Of a DNA stretch of 64,000 nt, positions 17,571-26,115 are shown one piece after another. Each line of letters opens with the position of its first letter. Position 1 is the first letter of the stretch. The translations under genes were made by a program, and so were the position numbers. The DNA is from Lichenicoccus sp964246745 (GTDB taxonomy: Bacteria; Pseudomonadota; Alphaproteobacteria; Acetobacterales; Acetobacteraceae), in assembly GCA_964246745.1 (NCBI GenBank), contig CAXTRK010000006.1, forward strand, positions 71,654 to 135,653. The letters are read 5' to 3'. Under the pieces are notes generated by a model. It saw only the letters and a program-made list of their open reading frames with translations. It had not been told where the DNA came from and did no database searches.

Positions 17571-18815
17571 ATGGACGCGCTCCAGCCGCCGCGCGGCACA
17601 CGGGACCTGTTCGGCGAAGCGCAGCGCCGCCACACCCATGTCGCGGCGACGGCGCGCCGCATCGCCGCCGCCTATGGCTTTGATGAATGGTCGACGCCGA
17701 TCTTCGAGGACACCAGGGTGTTCTCGCGCACCCTGGGCGAGACCTCGGACGTCGTCACCAAGGAAATGTACAGCTTTCCCGATCGTGGCGGCGAGGAACT
17801 GACGCTGCGGCCGGAGGGGACGGCGGGGATTTGCCGCGCCCTGGTCAGCAATGGCCTCACGCAGTCTCTGCCGCAGAAGATCTACTATGCCGGTCCGATG
17901 TTCCGCTACGAGCGGCCGCAGAAGGGACGCTACCGGCAGTTCCATCAGATCGGCGCCGAGTTGATCGGCAGCGCCGAGCCGCTCGCCGATGCCGAGACCA
18001 TCGCTCTTGCCCGCGACGTGCTGGCGGCCCTCGGCCTCGCCGGCAGCGTGGCGCTGGAACTGAACACGCTCGGCGACGCCCCGAGCCGTGCCGCCTGGCG
18101 CGAGGCGCTGGTCAACTACCTGCACACCATAAGGGATGAGTTGTCGCCGGAGAGCCGGCTGCGTCTCGCGCGCAATCCGCTGCGCGTCCTGGATAGCAAA
18201 TCGGCCGCCGACCAGGCGCTGCTGGTGGACGCCCCGATGATCGGCGCCTTTCTCACCGAGGCCGCGCGCACGTTCTGGGACGCGCTGCGCCGCGCGCTGG
18301 ACGGCTTCGGCGTCGCCTTCCACGAGAACCCGCGGATCGTGCGCGGGCTCGATTACTACAGCCACACCGCCTTCGAGTTCACCACCAACGCCCTTGGCGC
18401 GCAGGGCACGGTGATTGCCGGCGGGCGCTATGACGGGCTGGTTGCCGAAATGGGCGGCCCGCCAACGCCTGCCATCGGCTGGGCGGGCGGCATCGAACGC
18501 CTGGCCATGCTGCTCGATGAGCCGCCGCCGGCCGTCTCACCGGTCGCGGTCGTGCCGATCGGCGAGGCGGCTCAAGCGCGCGCGACCCAGGTGCTGCAAA
18601 GCCTGCGCGCCGCCGGCATACGCGCGGAGAGCGCCTACCGCGGCAACGCCAAACGGCATTTCGAGCGCGCCAACCGGATCGGCGCGTGCGTCGCCGTCAT
18701 TCTCGGTGAGGAGGAGCTGGCGCGCGGCACCGCCCAGGTGAAGGATCTCGCGAGCGGCACGCAGAGCGAGGTCGCGGTCGACCAGTTGATCGACACGCTC
18801 AAGCGACGCGCATGA
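17571..18815 (+). CDS. hisS: Histidyl-tRNA synthetase
   Basis: 414 residues from the ATG at 17571. Class II motifs are present: motif 2 MFRYERPQKGRYRQFHQIG, the histidine A motif RGLDYYSHTAFEF, and motif 3 PAIGWAGGIERLAML. The C-terminal anticodon-binding domain begins near residue 325 (VSPVAVVPIGEAAQARA). It charges tRNA-His in the cytoplasm. Its stop overlaps the prfA start by 4 bp, so the two are translationally coupled. Confidence 0.97.
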   Translation: MDALQPPRGTRDLFGEAQRRHTHVAATARRIAAAYGFDEWSTPIFEDTRVFSRTLGETSDVVTKEMYSFPDRGGEELTLRPEGTAGICRALVSNGLTQSLPQKIYYAGPMFRYERPQKGRYRQFHQIGAELIGSAEPLADAETIALARDVLAALGLAGSVALELNTLGDAPSRAAWREALVNYLHTIRDELSPESRLRLARNPLRVLDSKSAADQALLVDAPMIGAFLTEAARTFWDALRRALDGFGVAFHENPRIVRGLDYYSHTAFEFTTNALGAQGTVIAGGRYDGLVAEMGGPPTPAIGWAGGIERLAMLLDEPPPAVSPVAVVPIGEAAQARATQVLQSLRAAGIRAESAYRGNAKRHFERANRIGACVAVILGEEELARGTAQVKDLASGTQSEVAVDQLIDTLKRRA

Positions 18816-19870
18816 GGTTCGAGGACCGGCTGGACCGCATTGTCGCGCGCTCCGACGAACTCCGCCACGCGTTGTCCGGCGCGCTGTCCGGAGAGGCTTT
18901 CAACCGTGCCTCGCGCGAATACGCGGAGCTCGACGATCTGGTCGGCCGGATTGTGGCATTGCGCGTGGCTGAGGCCGAGCAGCGGCAGGCGCAGGCCTTG
19001 CTCGACGACCCGGAGCTGCGCGACCTGGCGCAGGCGGAGCTCGACGGCTTGCGTGAGCGCCTGCCCGCGCTGCGTCACGACATCAGGCTCGCCATGCTCC
19101 CGCGCGACGAGGCCGACGCGCGCAGCGGCATCCTTGAGCTGCGTCCGGCGGCGGGCGGCGACGAGGCGGCCTTGTTCGCGGCCGAGCTGTTTGCGGCCTA
19201 TCGCCGCTATGCCGAGGCGAGAGGCTGGCGGTTCGAGCTGCTGGAGTATGACGAGAGCGAACTGGGCGGCCTGCGCGCGGGCATCGCCACCATCACCGGC
19301 CGCGGCGTCTTCGCGCGGCTGAAATACGAGTCCGGCGTGCACCGTGTGCAGCGCGTGCCGGCCACCGAGAGCCAGGGCCGCATTCATACCTCGACGGTCA
19401 CCGTCGCCGTGCTGCCGGAAGCGGAGGAGGTCGATGTCGACGTGGACGAGAGCGACCTGCGCATCGATGTCTATCGCGCCTCCGGCGCCGGCGGCCAGCA
19501 TGTCAACAAGACCGATAGCGCGGTGCGCATCACCCACCTGCCCAGCGGCATCGTGGTGGCGATGCAGGAGGAGCGCAGCCAGCACAAGAACCGTGCCCGC
19601 GCCATGAAGGTGCTGCGTGCGCGCCTCTATGAGCAGCAGCGCGCGCGGATGCACGACAGCCGCGCCGCCGACCGCAAGTCCCAGGTCGGCACCGGCGACC
19701 GCAGCGAGCGCATACGCACCTACAACTTCCCGCAAGGCCGGGTGTCGGATCACCGCATCAACCTGACCCTCTACAAGATCGATCGCGTGATGGCGGGAGA
19801 GTTCGACGAGTTCATCGACGCGCTGACCACCGAGGAGCAGGCCGCCCTGCTTGCCGAGGACGAGAGCTGA
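18812..19870 (+). CDS. prfA: Peptide chain release factor 1
   Basis: 352 residues, slightly shorter than the usual ~360. The catalytic GGQ lies in RASGAGGQHVNKTDSAVRI. The stop-codon recognition tripeptide PAT is in HRVQRVPATESQGRIHTS, which identifies RF1 (UAA/UAG) rather than RF2. The GGQ glutamine is expected to be methylated by PrmC, encoded 470 bp downstream. ATGA overlap with hisS. Confidence 0.97.
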   Translation: MRFEDRLDRIVARSDELRHALSGALSGEAFNRASREYAELDDLVGRIVALRVAEAEQRQAQALLDDPELRDLAQAELDGLRERLPALRHDIRLAMLPRDEADARSGILELRPAAGGDEAALFAAELFAAYRRYAEARGWRFELLEYDESELGGLRAGIATITGRGVFARLKYESGVHRVQRVPATESQGRIHTSTVTVAVLPEAEEVDVDVDESDLRIDVYRASGAGGQHVNKTDSAVRITHLPSGIVVAMQEERSQHKNRARAMKVLRARLYEQQRARMHDSRAADRKSQVGTGDRSERIRTYNFPQGRVSDHRINLTLYKIDRVMAGEFDEFIDALTTEEQAALLAEDES

Positions 19871-19874
19871 GCGG

Positions 19875-20315
19875 TCAGGAAATCGGGCCGCGACACAGTC
19901 CCGAATGCAGGCGCAGGCTCGTCGCCGCCTCGGGATCGTCAGGGTCGGCGAGGTAGAACAGGGTGAAATCCTCCGTCCCGAGCGCTTCATAGATCCGGTG
20001 GTCGGGATCGTTCAGCAGCCCGGTGTCGTTGACCTCATGGACCTCCGGCATGCCTTCATCGGAGCGGATGGTGATGGTGCCGCATAGATCGTAGCGATAC
20101 CGGTTGGTGGCGTCGTCCGGAACCTGCACGCGCGCCGCGGCCTGGCTGGTGCCGCTGTCAAGATGGAAGGTCGCCGCCAGCCGGTTGTCGATGAAGAGCT
20201 GCGTCGTCTCGCTGATCTCGCGGGCGGAGCGCACGTCGTGCACGGTGAAGGTCGCGGCGGATGCCGTGGAGAGTTGGGCTGGCAGCAGGGCAAGGATGCA
20301 GGCGGCGCGTGGCAT
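19875..20315 (-). CDS. Small secreted protein of unknown function, 146 aa
   Basis: The ATG at 20315 gives a signal peptide (MPRAACILALLPAQLSTASA). The mature part has alternating beta-like segments with two Cys (YRYDLCGTITI; LHSGLCRGPIS) that could form one disulfide. No family was recognised. It is inserted antisense between prfA and prmC, which are otherwise usually adjacent, starting 24 bp from the prmC start; its stop is 4 bp from the prfA stop. Coding is supported by the signal peptide and absence of stops, not by recognised homology. Confidence 0.6.
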   Translation of the reverse strand: MPRAACILALLPAQLSTASAATFTVHDVRSAREISETTQLFIDNRLAATFHLDSGTSQAAARVQVPDDATNRYRYDLCGTITIRSDEGMPEVHEVNDTGLLNDPDHRIYEALGTEDFTLFYLADPDDPEAATSLRLHSGLCRGPIS

Positions 20316-20339
20316 GATCAGCCAGAATAGGACAAGACG

Positions 20340-21206
20340 GTGACGTCGGCGAGCGATGCGGGGGCGCTGATCGCCTGGGCGGCGGACCGCCTGGCCGGCG
20401 CCGGGATCGAGGCGCCGAAGCGCGAGGCGTATCGCCTGCTGGCGCACGCGAGCGGCGTGGCACCGCGCGACGCGCGTCTGCGCGAGCGGCAAACCGCGAT
20501 CGCGCCTGGCGTCCGTGCGGTCTTCGAGGGCTGCGTCGAGCGTCGGGTCCTGCGTGAGCCGCTCGCCTTCATCACCGGTTGGCAGGGCTTCTGGACGCTC
20601 GATCTCGCCGTCTCCGACGCCACGCTGATCCCGCGCGCCGACAGCGAGGCGCTTATCGAGGCACTGCTGAGTCTCTATCCCGATCGCACCCGCCGGCTGC
20701 GCATTCTCGATCTGGGCACCGGCACCGGCTGCCTGCTGCTGGCGGCGCTTTCTGAGTACCCGCACAGCGATGGCGTCGGCATCGACCGATCCGAGCGGGC
20801 CTGCCGGCTTGCCGCGGCCAATGCGCGGCGCAACGCGCTGGCTGCGCGGGCGCGTTTCCTGTGCGCGCACTGGAGCGACGCGCTCCGTCCGGGCGCGCGT
20901 TTCGACGTGGTGCTGAGCAATCCGCCCTACATCCAGGCGGAGTCGATCGCCACGCTGATGCCGGAGGTGGCGCGATTTGAGCCACGCGCCGCACTTGATG
21001 GCGGAGCGGACGGGCTTGCGGCCTATCGGGCGATCCTGCCTCGGCTGCCCGGACTGCTGACGGCCGGCGGCACCGCCATCCTGGAACTCGGCGCCGGTCA
21101 GGCGCCAGCGGTCCGGGAGCTGGCTGAGGCTTCGGGTCTTGCGTTCGTCTCGGTGCATCCCGATTTGAGTTGTATCGAGCGCGCGCTCGCCTTGCGGCCA
21201 CGGTAA
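20340..21206 (+). CDS. prmC: Peptide chain release factor N5-glutamine methyltransferase PrmC
   Basis: 288 residues from a GTG at 20340. The helical N-terminal domain is followed by the family junction REPLAFITGWQGFW, then ATLIPRADSEALIE, SAM motif LDLGTGTGCLLLA and the catalytic NPPY in VVLSNPPYIQ. It methylates the GGQ glutamine of RF1/RF2. The genomic link to prfA supports the name. The spacing to prfA is broken only by the small antisense gene. Confidence 0.95.
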   Translation: MTSASDAGALIAWAADRLAGAGIEAPKREAYRLLAHASGVAPRDARLRERQTAIAPGVRAVFEGCVERRVLREPLAFITGWQGFWTLDLAVSDATLIPRADSEALIEALLSLYPDRTRRLRILDLGTGTGCLLLAALSEYPHSDGVGIDRSERACRLAAANARRNALAARARFLCAHWSDALRPGARFDVVLSNPPYIQAESIATLMPEVARFEPRAALDGGADGLAAYRAILPRLPGLLTAGGTAILELGAGQAPAVRELAEASGLAFVSVHPDLSCIERALALRPR

Positions 21207-21493
21207 CCCGTAGAAACCATTTGGCAGGTTTGGGGTCGCAGGCTAGGATGATGGCGACGTGGTGGTGGTCTGCACGAGTCTTGACCTGCCACGCGGTTGC
21301 CAACGGTCGGTTTCGGATGCGTGATCTGGGCCGGTTGTATGGGTCCGATCCGGCAAAAGTGCCGGCTTTCCAGAGGAAGCCGGGGACCAAGGCCGGAACC
21401 GTTGTTCGGTAAGGCGGAAGAGGAGGCGAGGGCGCCTCGGGACGCGCGGATGACGCCGGGCGTCAGCAATCAGGAAAGTGCTGCGACAGACTG
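21207..21493. other. 287 bp intergenic region upstream of the DUF4167 gene
   Basis: No gene or structured RNA was recognised. It contains imperfect inverted GC-rich stretches, such as CGGCAAAAGTGCCGGC near 21352-21367, that could fold. Confidence 0.4.
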
Positions 21494-22273
21494 ATGAACA
21501 TGAAACGCATGCGGGGCCGCAATCATCGTCCCGGCGGCGGCGGCGGGGGCAGCCCGATCCGTCACCATAATGGTCAGATCCCTCTCAACCGAAACCATGT
21601 GTTCGACAGCAACGGGCCGGATTTGCGCGTACGCGGCACCGCGCAGCAGCTTTTCGAGAGATATCTGCAGCTTGGACGCGACGCCACCAGTTCCGGCGAC
21701 CGGGTCATGGCGGAGGGATACTTTCAACATGCGGAGCATTATTTCCGCATCGTCAACGCGATCGCGCAGGCGGCTCAGCAGACCCAGGGCATGCAGCAGA
21801 ACGCGTATATCAACAACAATAATAATCAGCAGCGCGGCCGGCTTGATGAGCCGGAGGGCGATGACCGTGGCGCCGACGACCCGCTGATCGCCGGCGCGGC
21901 GCCCCAAGGAAGCGATAGGCAAGGAAGCGATAGGCAGGGCAATGATCGTCGGCCAGCGGAATTCCAGGGTGGCGAAAGGATTCAGCCGGAGCGTGAACGT
22001 CCGGTGATGCAGCCTTTGCCCGTGGAGCAGACGCCGTCTGTCGAGCAACCGGCCGTTGAGAGTGCTCCGGCGGAGCGTGCCGAACCGGAGCGCGCCTTCG
22101 AGACCCCGGCATCTGACCGCCCTCATCCTGAGCGTCCTGCCGTCGAGCGGTCAGCGGAGCCGCGTGTGCCGCGCGAACGCTCGCCACGTCAGCCGCGCGA
22201 GCGCCGCGTGCCTGAAGCGGCGGCGCCATCACCTGAAGACACTCGTCCGGAGACGGAACTCAGCCCCTCCTGA
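21494..22273 (+). CDS. DUF4167 protein, low-complexity RNA-binding-like
   Basis: 259 residues. The basic N-terminus (KRMRGRNHRPGGGGGG) and the conserved block NHVFDSNGPDLRVRGTAQ plus ERYLQLGRDATSSGDRVMAE define DUF4167, an alphaproteobacterial family with a TPR-like helix pair. The rest is Gln/Asn-, then Pro/Glu/Arg-rich and predicted disordered. A perfect 15 bp tandem duplication at 21906-21935 gives two consecutive QGSDR units. Position after prmC is conserved in related genomes as far as I know. Function unknown; RNA binding is a guess from the arginine/glycine-rich start. Confidence 0.85.
   Translation: MNMKRMRGRNHRPGGGGGGSPIRHHNGQIPLNRNHVFDSNGPDLRVRGTAQQLFERYLQLGRDATSSGDRVMAEGYFQHAEHYFRIVNAIAQAAQQTQGMQQNAYINNNNNQQRGRLDEPEGDDRGADDPLIAGAAPQGSDRQGSDRQGNDRRPAEFQGGERIQPERERPVMQPLPVEQTPSVEQPAVESAPAERAEPERAFETPASDRPHPERPAVERSAEPRVPRERSPRQPRERRVPEAAAPSPEDTRPETELSPS
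21906..21935 (+). repeat. 15 bp perfect tandem duplication in the DUF4167 gene
   Basis: AAGGAAGCGATAGGC occurs twice back to back, followed by a diverged third unit. It is in frame, so it lengthens the disordered region by five residues per unit. Confidence 0.9.
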
Positions 22274-23407
22274 TCATGCGGCACTCGTCGGGTCGCCACG
22301 TTTGGCGATGGCGGGCTCCTGATGCGGCATCGGGTCCATCCTGAGACGCGTGCGCGGCAGAGCTTCGGGGCATTCCTCCTGGAGGAAAACCAGCATCTTT
22401 TCACGCACCTCGCAACGCAGATCCCAGGTCTGCGGCGCGTTGCGGGCGCTGACCAGCATACGTATCTGCACCGTGTGCTCCGTGGCGTCGCTGACCTGCA
22501 GGTTGACCACCTTGCCGTCCCAGAGCGGGCTGTCCTGGACGATGTCCAGCAGTTTGCCGCGCAGCCGATCAACCGGGACGCGGTAATCCAGCAAGAAATA
22601 CACTGAGCCGATCAACGCCGCGGAATTGTGTGTCCAGTTCTGGAACGGCTTTTCCAGAAAATACGAGATCGGCAGGATCATCCGCCGCCAGTCCCATATC
22701 CGCACCACGACATAGGTCGAGGTGATCTCCTCGATCCAGCCCCATTCGCCCTCGACGATGACCGCGTCTTCCACGCGGATCGGCTGGGTGATGGCAATCT
22801 GCACGCCGGCGATAAGGTTGGTCAGCAATGGCCGCGCGGCGAGGCCGACGATGAGCGAAGCCGCCCCCGCGGACGCGAACAGGCTGAGGCCGTATTGCCG
22901 CACCGGCTCGAACGTCATGAGGGCCGCGGAGATGGTGACGACAAAGATCAGGATGTCGGACGCGCGACGCAGGATGCCGACCTGGGTGATATGCTTGCGC
23001 GCCTGCAGATTGTCTTCCTCGGTCGTCTTGAAACGGCTGAGATAGCCGGTCGAAAGGATGCGCACCGCCAATGCCGCTCCCCAACCCATCAGCAGCACCA
23101 GCAGCACCAGCAAGCCCTGTCCGACCGCGAGGAACTCGGCGTTGGTCAGCCCCGCCGCGGGAAGCGCCAGGCCGACCGCCACGATGATGATGAAGCCACG
23201 CAGCGGCCGACGCATGCCTTTGACGAAGGAGCGCAGGAACGCGCCGCGTTCGCCCGGAAAGCGCAGGAAGAGATTGGTGATCAGGCGGCTGAGCAGCAGA
23301 GCCAGCAGGGCGACCACGATCAGCACGATGGCCGAGGCAAGCGGCGCCGGCGCCCAATCGAGCCAGATACGAAAGTTGATGATGTAGGTCAGCAGGTGGT
23401 CGTGCAT
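22274..23407 (-). CDS. MscS-family mechanosensitive ion channel
   Basis: 377 residues from the ATG at 23407. Several transmembrane helices lie in residues 18-170. They are followed by the MscS core: pore-lining helix LFASAGAASLIVGLAARPLLTN, then AITQPIRVEDAVIVEGEWGWIEEIT, YVVVRIWDWRRMILPISYFL and the cytoplasmic vestibule domain. It resembles the YbdG-like group of medium-length channels. It would release solutes on hypo-osmotic shock. The gene is convergent with the DUF4167 gene (stops adjacent). Confidence 0.9.
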   Translation of the reverse strand: MHDHLLTYIINFRIWLDWAPAPLASAIVLIVVALLALLLSRLITNLFLRFPGERGAFLRSFVKGMRRPLRGFIIIVAVGLALPAAGLTNAEFLAVGQGLLVLLVLLMGWGAALAVRILSTGYLSRFKTTEEDNLQARKHITQVGILRRASDILIFVVTISAALMTFEPVRQYGLSLFASAGAASLIVGLAARPLLTNLIAGVQIAITQPIRVEDAVIVEGEWGWIEEITSTYVVVRIWDWRRMILPISYFLEKPFQNWTHNSAALIGSVYFLLDYRVPVDRLRGKLLDIVQDSPLWDGKVVNLQVSDATEHTVQIRMLVSARNAPQTWDLRCEVREKMLVFLQEECPEALPRTRLRMDPMPHQEPAIAKRGDPTSAA

Positions 23408-23519
23408 GCCGGAACTGCTACAGCCGTTGAGAGCGACTGCAAAGCTGTGCTTGACGGCGGCGTTGACTTGCGCAGGGTGCGACGATATCTGACCGCCTCC
23501 CCGGCGCGATCCCAATTGC

Positions 23520-23594
23520 GGCGGCGTAGCTCAGCGGTAGAGCAGGGGAATCATAATCCCTTGGTCGGCGGTTCAAATCCGTCCGCCGCTACCA
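23520..23594 (+). tRNA. tRNA with CAU anticodon, probably elongator tRNA-Met
   Basis: A full cloverleaf can be drawn. The acceptor is GGCGGCG pairing with CGCCGCT (one G-U at 1-72); the D arm is GCTC...GAGC; the anticodon stem GGGGA/TCCCT closes the loop ATCATAA with CAT at 34-36; the T arm is GGCGG-TTCAAAT-CCGTC; CCA is encoded at 23592-23594. The initiator features (C1 mismatch, three G-C pairs in the anticodon stem) are absent. A lysidine-modified tRNA-Ile2 shares this anticodon and cannot be excluded without identity-element analysis. Confidence 0.92.
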
Positions 23595-24557
23595 CGCGCC
23601 GGGGTCCGACCTGGAGCCATGGGTGACCCAAAAGCTGCCGAACACCGCATCATACGAGGCCGGGGTGAACGTGTTGAAGCCGTTCCCTGAGGAGGGAGTC
23701 ATCTCTCCGAAATAGACACGTCCGGCGCTTTCATAGAGATCGACGCGGACAAAGTCGGTGCCGCCCGCGAGTGTCTCGGCGACGCGGATCATCTCGCCTA
23801 GGAGCGCCGGCCGCTCAATGCCATCAAGACAGGGTTCAACGGTGAGCTTTACCGGGAGCAGATTCCATTCCGGGTCGTAGATGTTGCGCCTGTGCTCGCC
23901 GAACCGGGCGACATCGATCTGCACAAATCTCACCTTGCCGCCAAAGACGTAGAATTTCAGGTCGTTCGGCACCTCGCCGGACTCGTCCTCGAGAAATTCC
24001 TCGACGATGATGCGCGGCGTCACCTTTCTGTAAAATGGTTCCTGATTGATGTCGTAATAGTTCAGGGACAGCCATTCCCGACAGGTGTCGATCAGGGCCT
24101 GCCGGTCGAGGCTTTCCGCGTCGCGAACCAGTTGGACCCAGCCGCTGCCATGCGACGCCTTCACCACGTAGCGTCGCGGCAGACGATGAAATGGAATGTC
24201 GTCCGGATTGCGTGTGACATGATAGAGCCGGGGCAGGATGGATACGCCGATCATGTCAGCAACGAAGCTTCTGACCGCGACCTTGTCGACCCAGACCGCA
24301 AAGATTGCGCGATGATCAAAAATCTTGCGTGCCTGGAGTTTCTCGTTGAACGTCCGCGGAAACAGCACGTTCGGCCAATAGCCATACGTGTAACGATACT
24401 TCTTCATCGCGCGTGCCGCTACATGCACTCGGACCGGAGAATGGGCGACAATGGTGCGCAACTGGGCTTTCAGCGTGCTCTTGGCGGCGCGTAGCGCCTG
24501 TGCGGTGATCGTCGTTCCGGGCTGATGAGCGTGGAGTGGCAGAGACAACTGGGCCAT
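23589..24557 (-). CDS. TupA-like ATP-grasp protein (copy 2)
   Basis: 322 residues from the ATG at 24557 (GGAA at -12); a TTG at 24638 is an alternative. Motifs parallel copy 1 at 7417: RTFNEKLQARKIFDHRAIFAVW, RRYVVKASHGSGWVQLV, PRIIVEEFLEDESGEVP, DLKFYVFGGKVRFVQIDVAR and VRVDLYESAGRVYFGEMTPS. It matches the group found in polysaccharide-associated clusters. The last 6 bp, including the TAG stop at 23589-23591, overlap the 3' end of the tRNA gene on the opposite strand. No carbohydrate gene is adjacent, so the role is open. Confidence 0.85.
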   Translation of the reverse strand: MAQLSLPLHAHQPGTTITAQALRAAKSTLKAQLRTIVAHSPVRVHVAARAMKKYRYTYGYWPNVLFPRTFNEKLQARKIFDHRAIFAVWVDKVAVRSFVADMIGVSILPRLYHVTRNPDDIPFHRLPRRYVVKASHGSGWVQLVRDAESLDRQALIDTCREWLSLNYYDINQEPFYRKVTPRIIVEEFLEDESGEVPNDLKFYVFGGKVRFVQIDVARFGEHRRNIYDPEWNLLPVKLTVEPCLDGIERPALLGEMIRVAETLAGGTDFVRVDLYESAGRVYFGEMTPSSGNGFNTFTPASYDAVFGSFWVTHGSRSDPGAW

Positions 24558-24940
24558 GGCGTTGTTCCGAGAACCAGAGCGATGCGATGTATCCGGCGGC
24601 TGTGTTGCGTCTCGATCAATAGAGTCGGCTGCCTGCAAGTCACCGACTAAACCAAGTCAAATACAGTCAAAGAAAGCGGATGCGACAGATCACTCCGAGA
24701 TTAGGTCCCGGTTCACGTTGCTCTTTCGCCGCCGCTCCATGATGTCATGCGCCGTTAACCAGACGGTAATACATGGTCCTGGTTTATGGAAGAAGCTGCG
24801 GAATGCGATTCTGGGGAGGTTTGGGTTTTTCGTCCTAGCGAGGCAATTGCGCAACAGTAATGGCGCGTCCCGGGTCACCCGGCAGCTCTGTCGAACCGGC
24901 GCCCGGGCCAGACGTTCACTCGGCACAAGGAGTTGCCCGT
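24558..24940. other. 383 bp intergenic region between divergent genes
   Basis: It separates the divergent ATP-grasp and DoxX-like genes and is less GC-rich than average. No gene was seen. It presumably holds promoters for both neighbours, but no confident -35/-10 pair was identified. Confidence 0.5.
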
Positions 24941-25273
24941 ATGTCCAGCAAGAAGCCGTCTGTTTGGCCGAGCATCGTCGGAATTGCATTTGCCGCGGCC
25001 GGGATCAGCAAGCTGTTGGCGATCGAGCCGCAGGAAAAACTCTTCAGGAGCTGGGGTTGGGCGCGCGAGGATATGCAGACGATCGGAGCGTCGGAACTGG
25101 CCGGGGCTGCGCTGTTGATGACCGGCTCGACCCAACGGCTCGGCGCCGCCCTGCTATCGGCCTCCTCGGTCTGCATCCTGATGACGGAGCTGCGTCACGG
25201 CAATGATCGCCTGGTGACGCCGCGCATGGCCGCGCTGGCCGCTGCGGTCAGTGGCTTCTGGCGTTTTGGCTGA
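24941..25273 (+). CDS. DoxX-like small membrane protein
   Basis: 110 residues from the ATG at 24941, with AAGGAG 8 bases upstream. Four hydrophobic segments can be seen (SIVGIAFAAAGISKLLAI; ELAGAALLMTGS; LGAALLSASSVCILMTEL; MAALAAAVSGFW). The GISKL...W arrangement resembles the DoxX/DoxX-like family of quinone- or redox-associated membrane proteins. Function unknown. The 3' end overlaps the EAL-like gene on the other strand by 26 bp. Confidence 0.75.
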   Translation: MSSKKPSVWPSIVGIAFAAAGISKLLAIEPQEKLFRSWGWAREDMQTIGASELAGAALLMTGSTQRLGAALLSASSVCILMTELRHGNDRLVTPRMAALAAAVSGFWRFG

Positions 25274-26063
25274 GACGGACTGCCTCGAACCCGGTCTGCG
25301 CGACGCCAAGCCATTCACCTGATCCCTCGTCGCAGCCGGCTTCGAGCAGTTTTTGCTGGTGCAGCTTGCTGTCGACACCGCCGGCTGCCACCACCAGGCC
25401 GAACGCATGCGCGGCTGCGATCAGGCCCCGGGCACAGGCGGCGTCCGGGGCCGACGCGCCAATCTGCTGCGCCAGCAGAGGGTGCAACCTGATGCCGGTA
25501 AGCAGCCCGGCCAGACGCCGTCTGCGCAGCAAGGTGAGGCTGGAGACAGGGCCGCCGAAGCCGCCCAGCACGAGCCTCACGCCGAGGTTGCGCAGCGCCG
25601 CAAGCAGATAAAGCAGATCGGCCTGGTCCGCGTGCAGACTGTCCCCGCAAAACTCAAGCTCCAGACGTTCCGGCGCCAACTCGCATTCGCCAAGCGCATC
25701 GGCAATCAGCGGCGCCAACATCCCGCATGCCGCTTGCGCCTCGGTGACCGCGATCGACAGCACCGGCAGGACAGCATTGCGTGCCGCGGCCATTCGGCAG
25801 GCCTGGCGAAGCAGGGCGCCGTCCCGGGCCACGTCGCGGCTGGAAGAGCAGGACGCAAAACCGCCTGGACGCAACGCCGTCGCCTCCATGGCCACAAGTT
25901 GGCCATTCGCGAGGCTGAATCTCGGGTGGAACAGCAATCCCGTCTGGAGGCCCGCACGGGCGCGCGGGACGCGATCGTGCGTGTGGACCTGCCTGTCCCT
26001 GACGATGAAGCCTGACACGCCGCGATCCCCGGTTCCAGTGCGGAACCGAGAATGCGCCCGCAT
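25248..26063 (-). CDS. Degenerate EAL-domain protein
   Basis: 271 residues. The fold of a c-di-GMP phosphodiesterase EAL domain is recognisable (FHPRFSLANGQLVAMEATAL; ERLELEFCGDSL; GVRLVLGGFGGPVSSLTLLR; LIAAAHAFGLVVAAGGVDS). The catalytic signatures are lost. EAL reads EAT, DDFGTG reads GGFGGP without its aspartates, and the EGVE loop reads GGVD. It is therefore probably not an active phosphodiesterase and may instead bind c-di-GMP or a protein partner. No GGDEF or receiver domain is attached. Isolated gene, convergent with the DoxX-like gene. Confidence 0.75.
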   Translation of the reverse strand: MRAHSRFRTGTGDRGVSGFIVRDRQVHTHDRVPRARAGLQTGLLFHPRFSLANGQLVAMEATALRPGGFASCSSSRDVARDGALLRQACRMAAARNAVLPVLSIAVTEAQAACGMLAPLIADALGECELAPERLELEFCGDSLHADQADLLYLLAALRNLGVRLVLGGFGGPVSSLTLLRRRRLAGLLTGIRLHPLLAQQIGASAPDAACARGLIAAAHAFGLVVAAGGVDSKLHQQKLLEAGCDEGSGEWLGVAQTGFEAVRLSQNARSH

Positions 26064-26115
26064 ATGTCACCAGAGGATGAACGTGGCCCCAGGACCAAGA
26101 TGCAGGACCCAGATG

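Noticed and set aside
21207..21493. Structured RNA or riboswitch upstream of the DUF4167 gene
   Set aside because: Hairpins can be drawn but no known consensus was recognised.
23520..23594. tRNA gene as an integration (att) site
   Set aside because: No integrase, direct repeat of the tRNA 3' end or island lies next to it; xerD at 37246 is the housekeeping recombinase.
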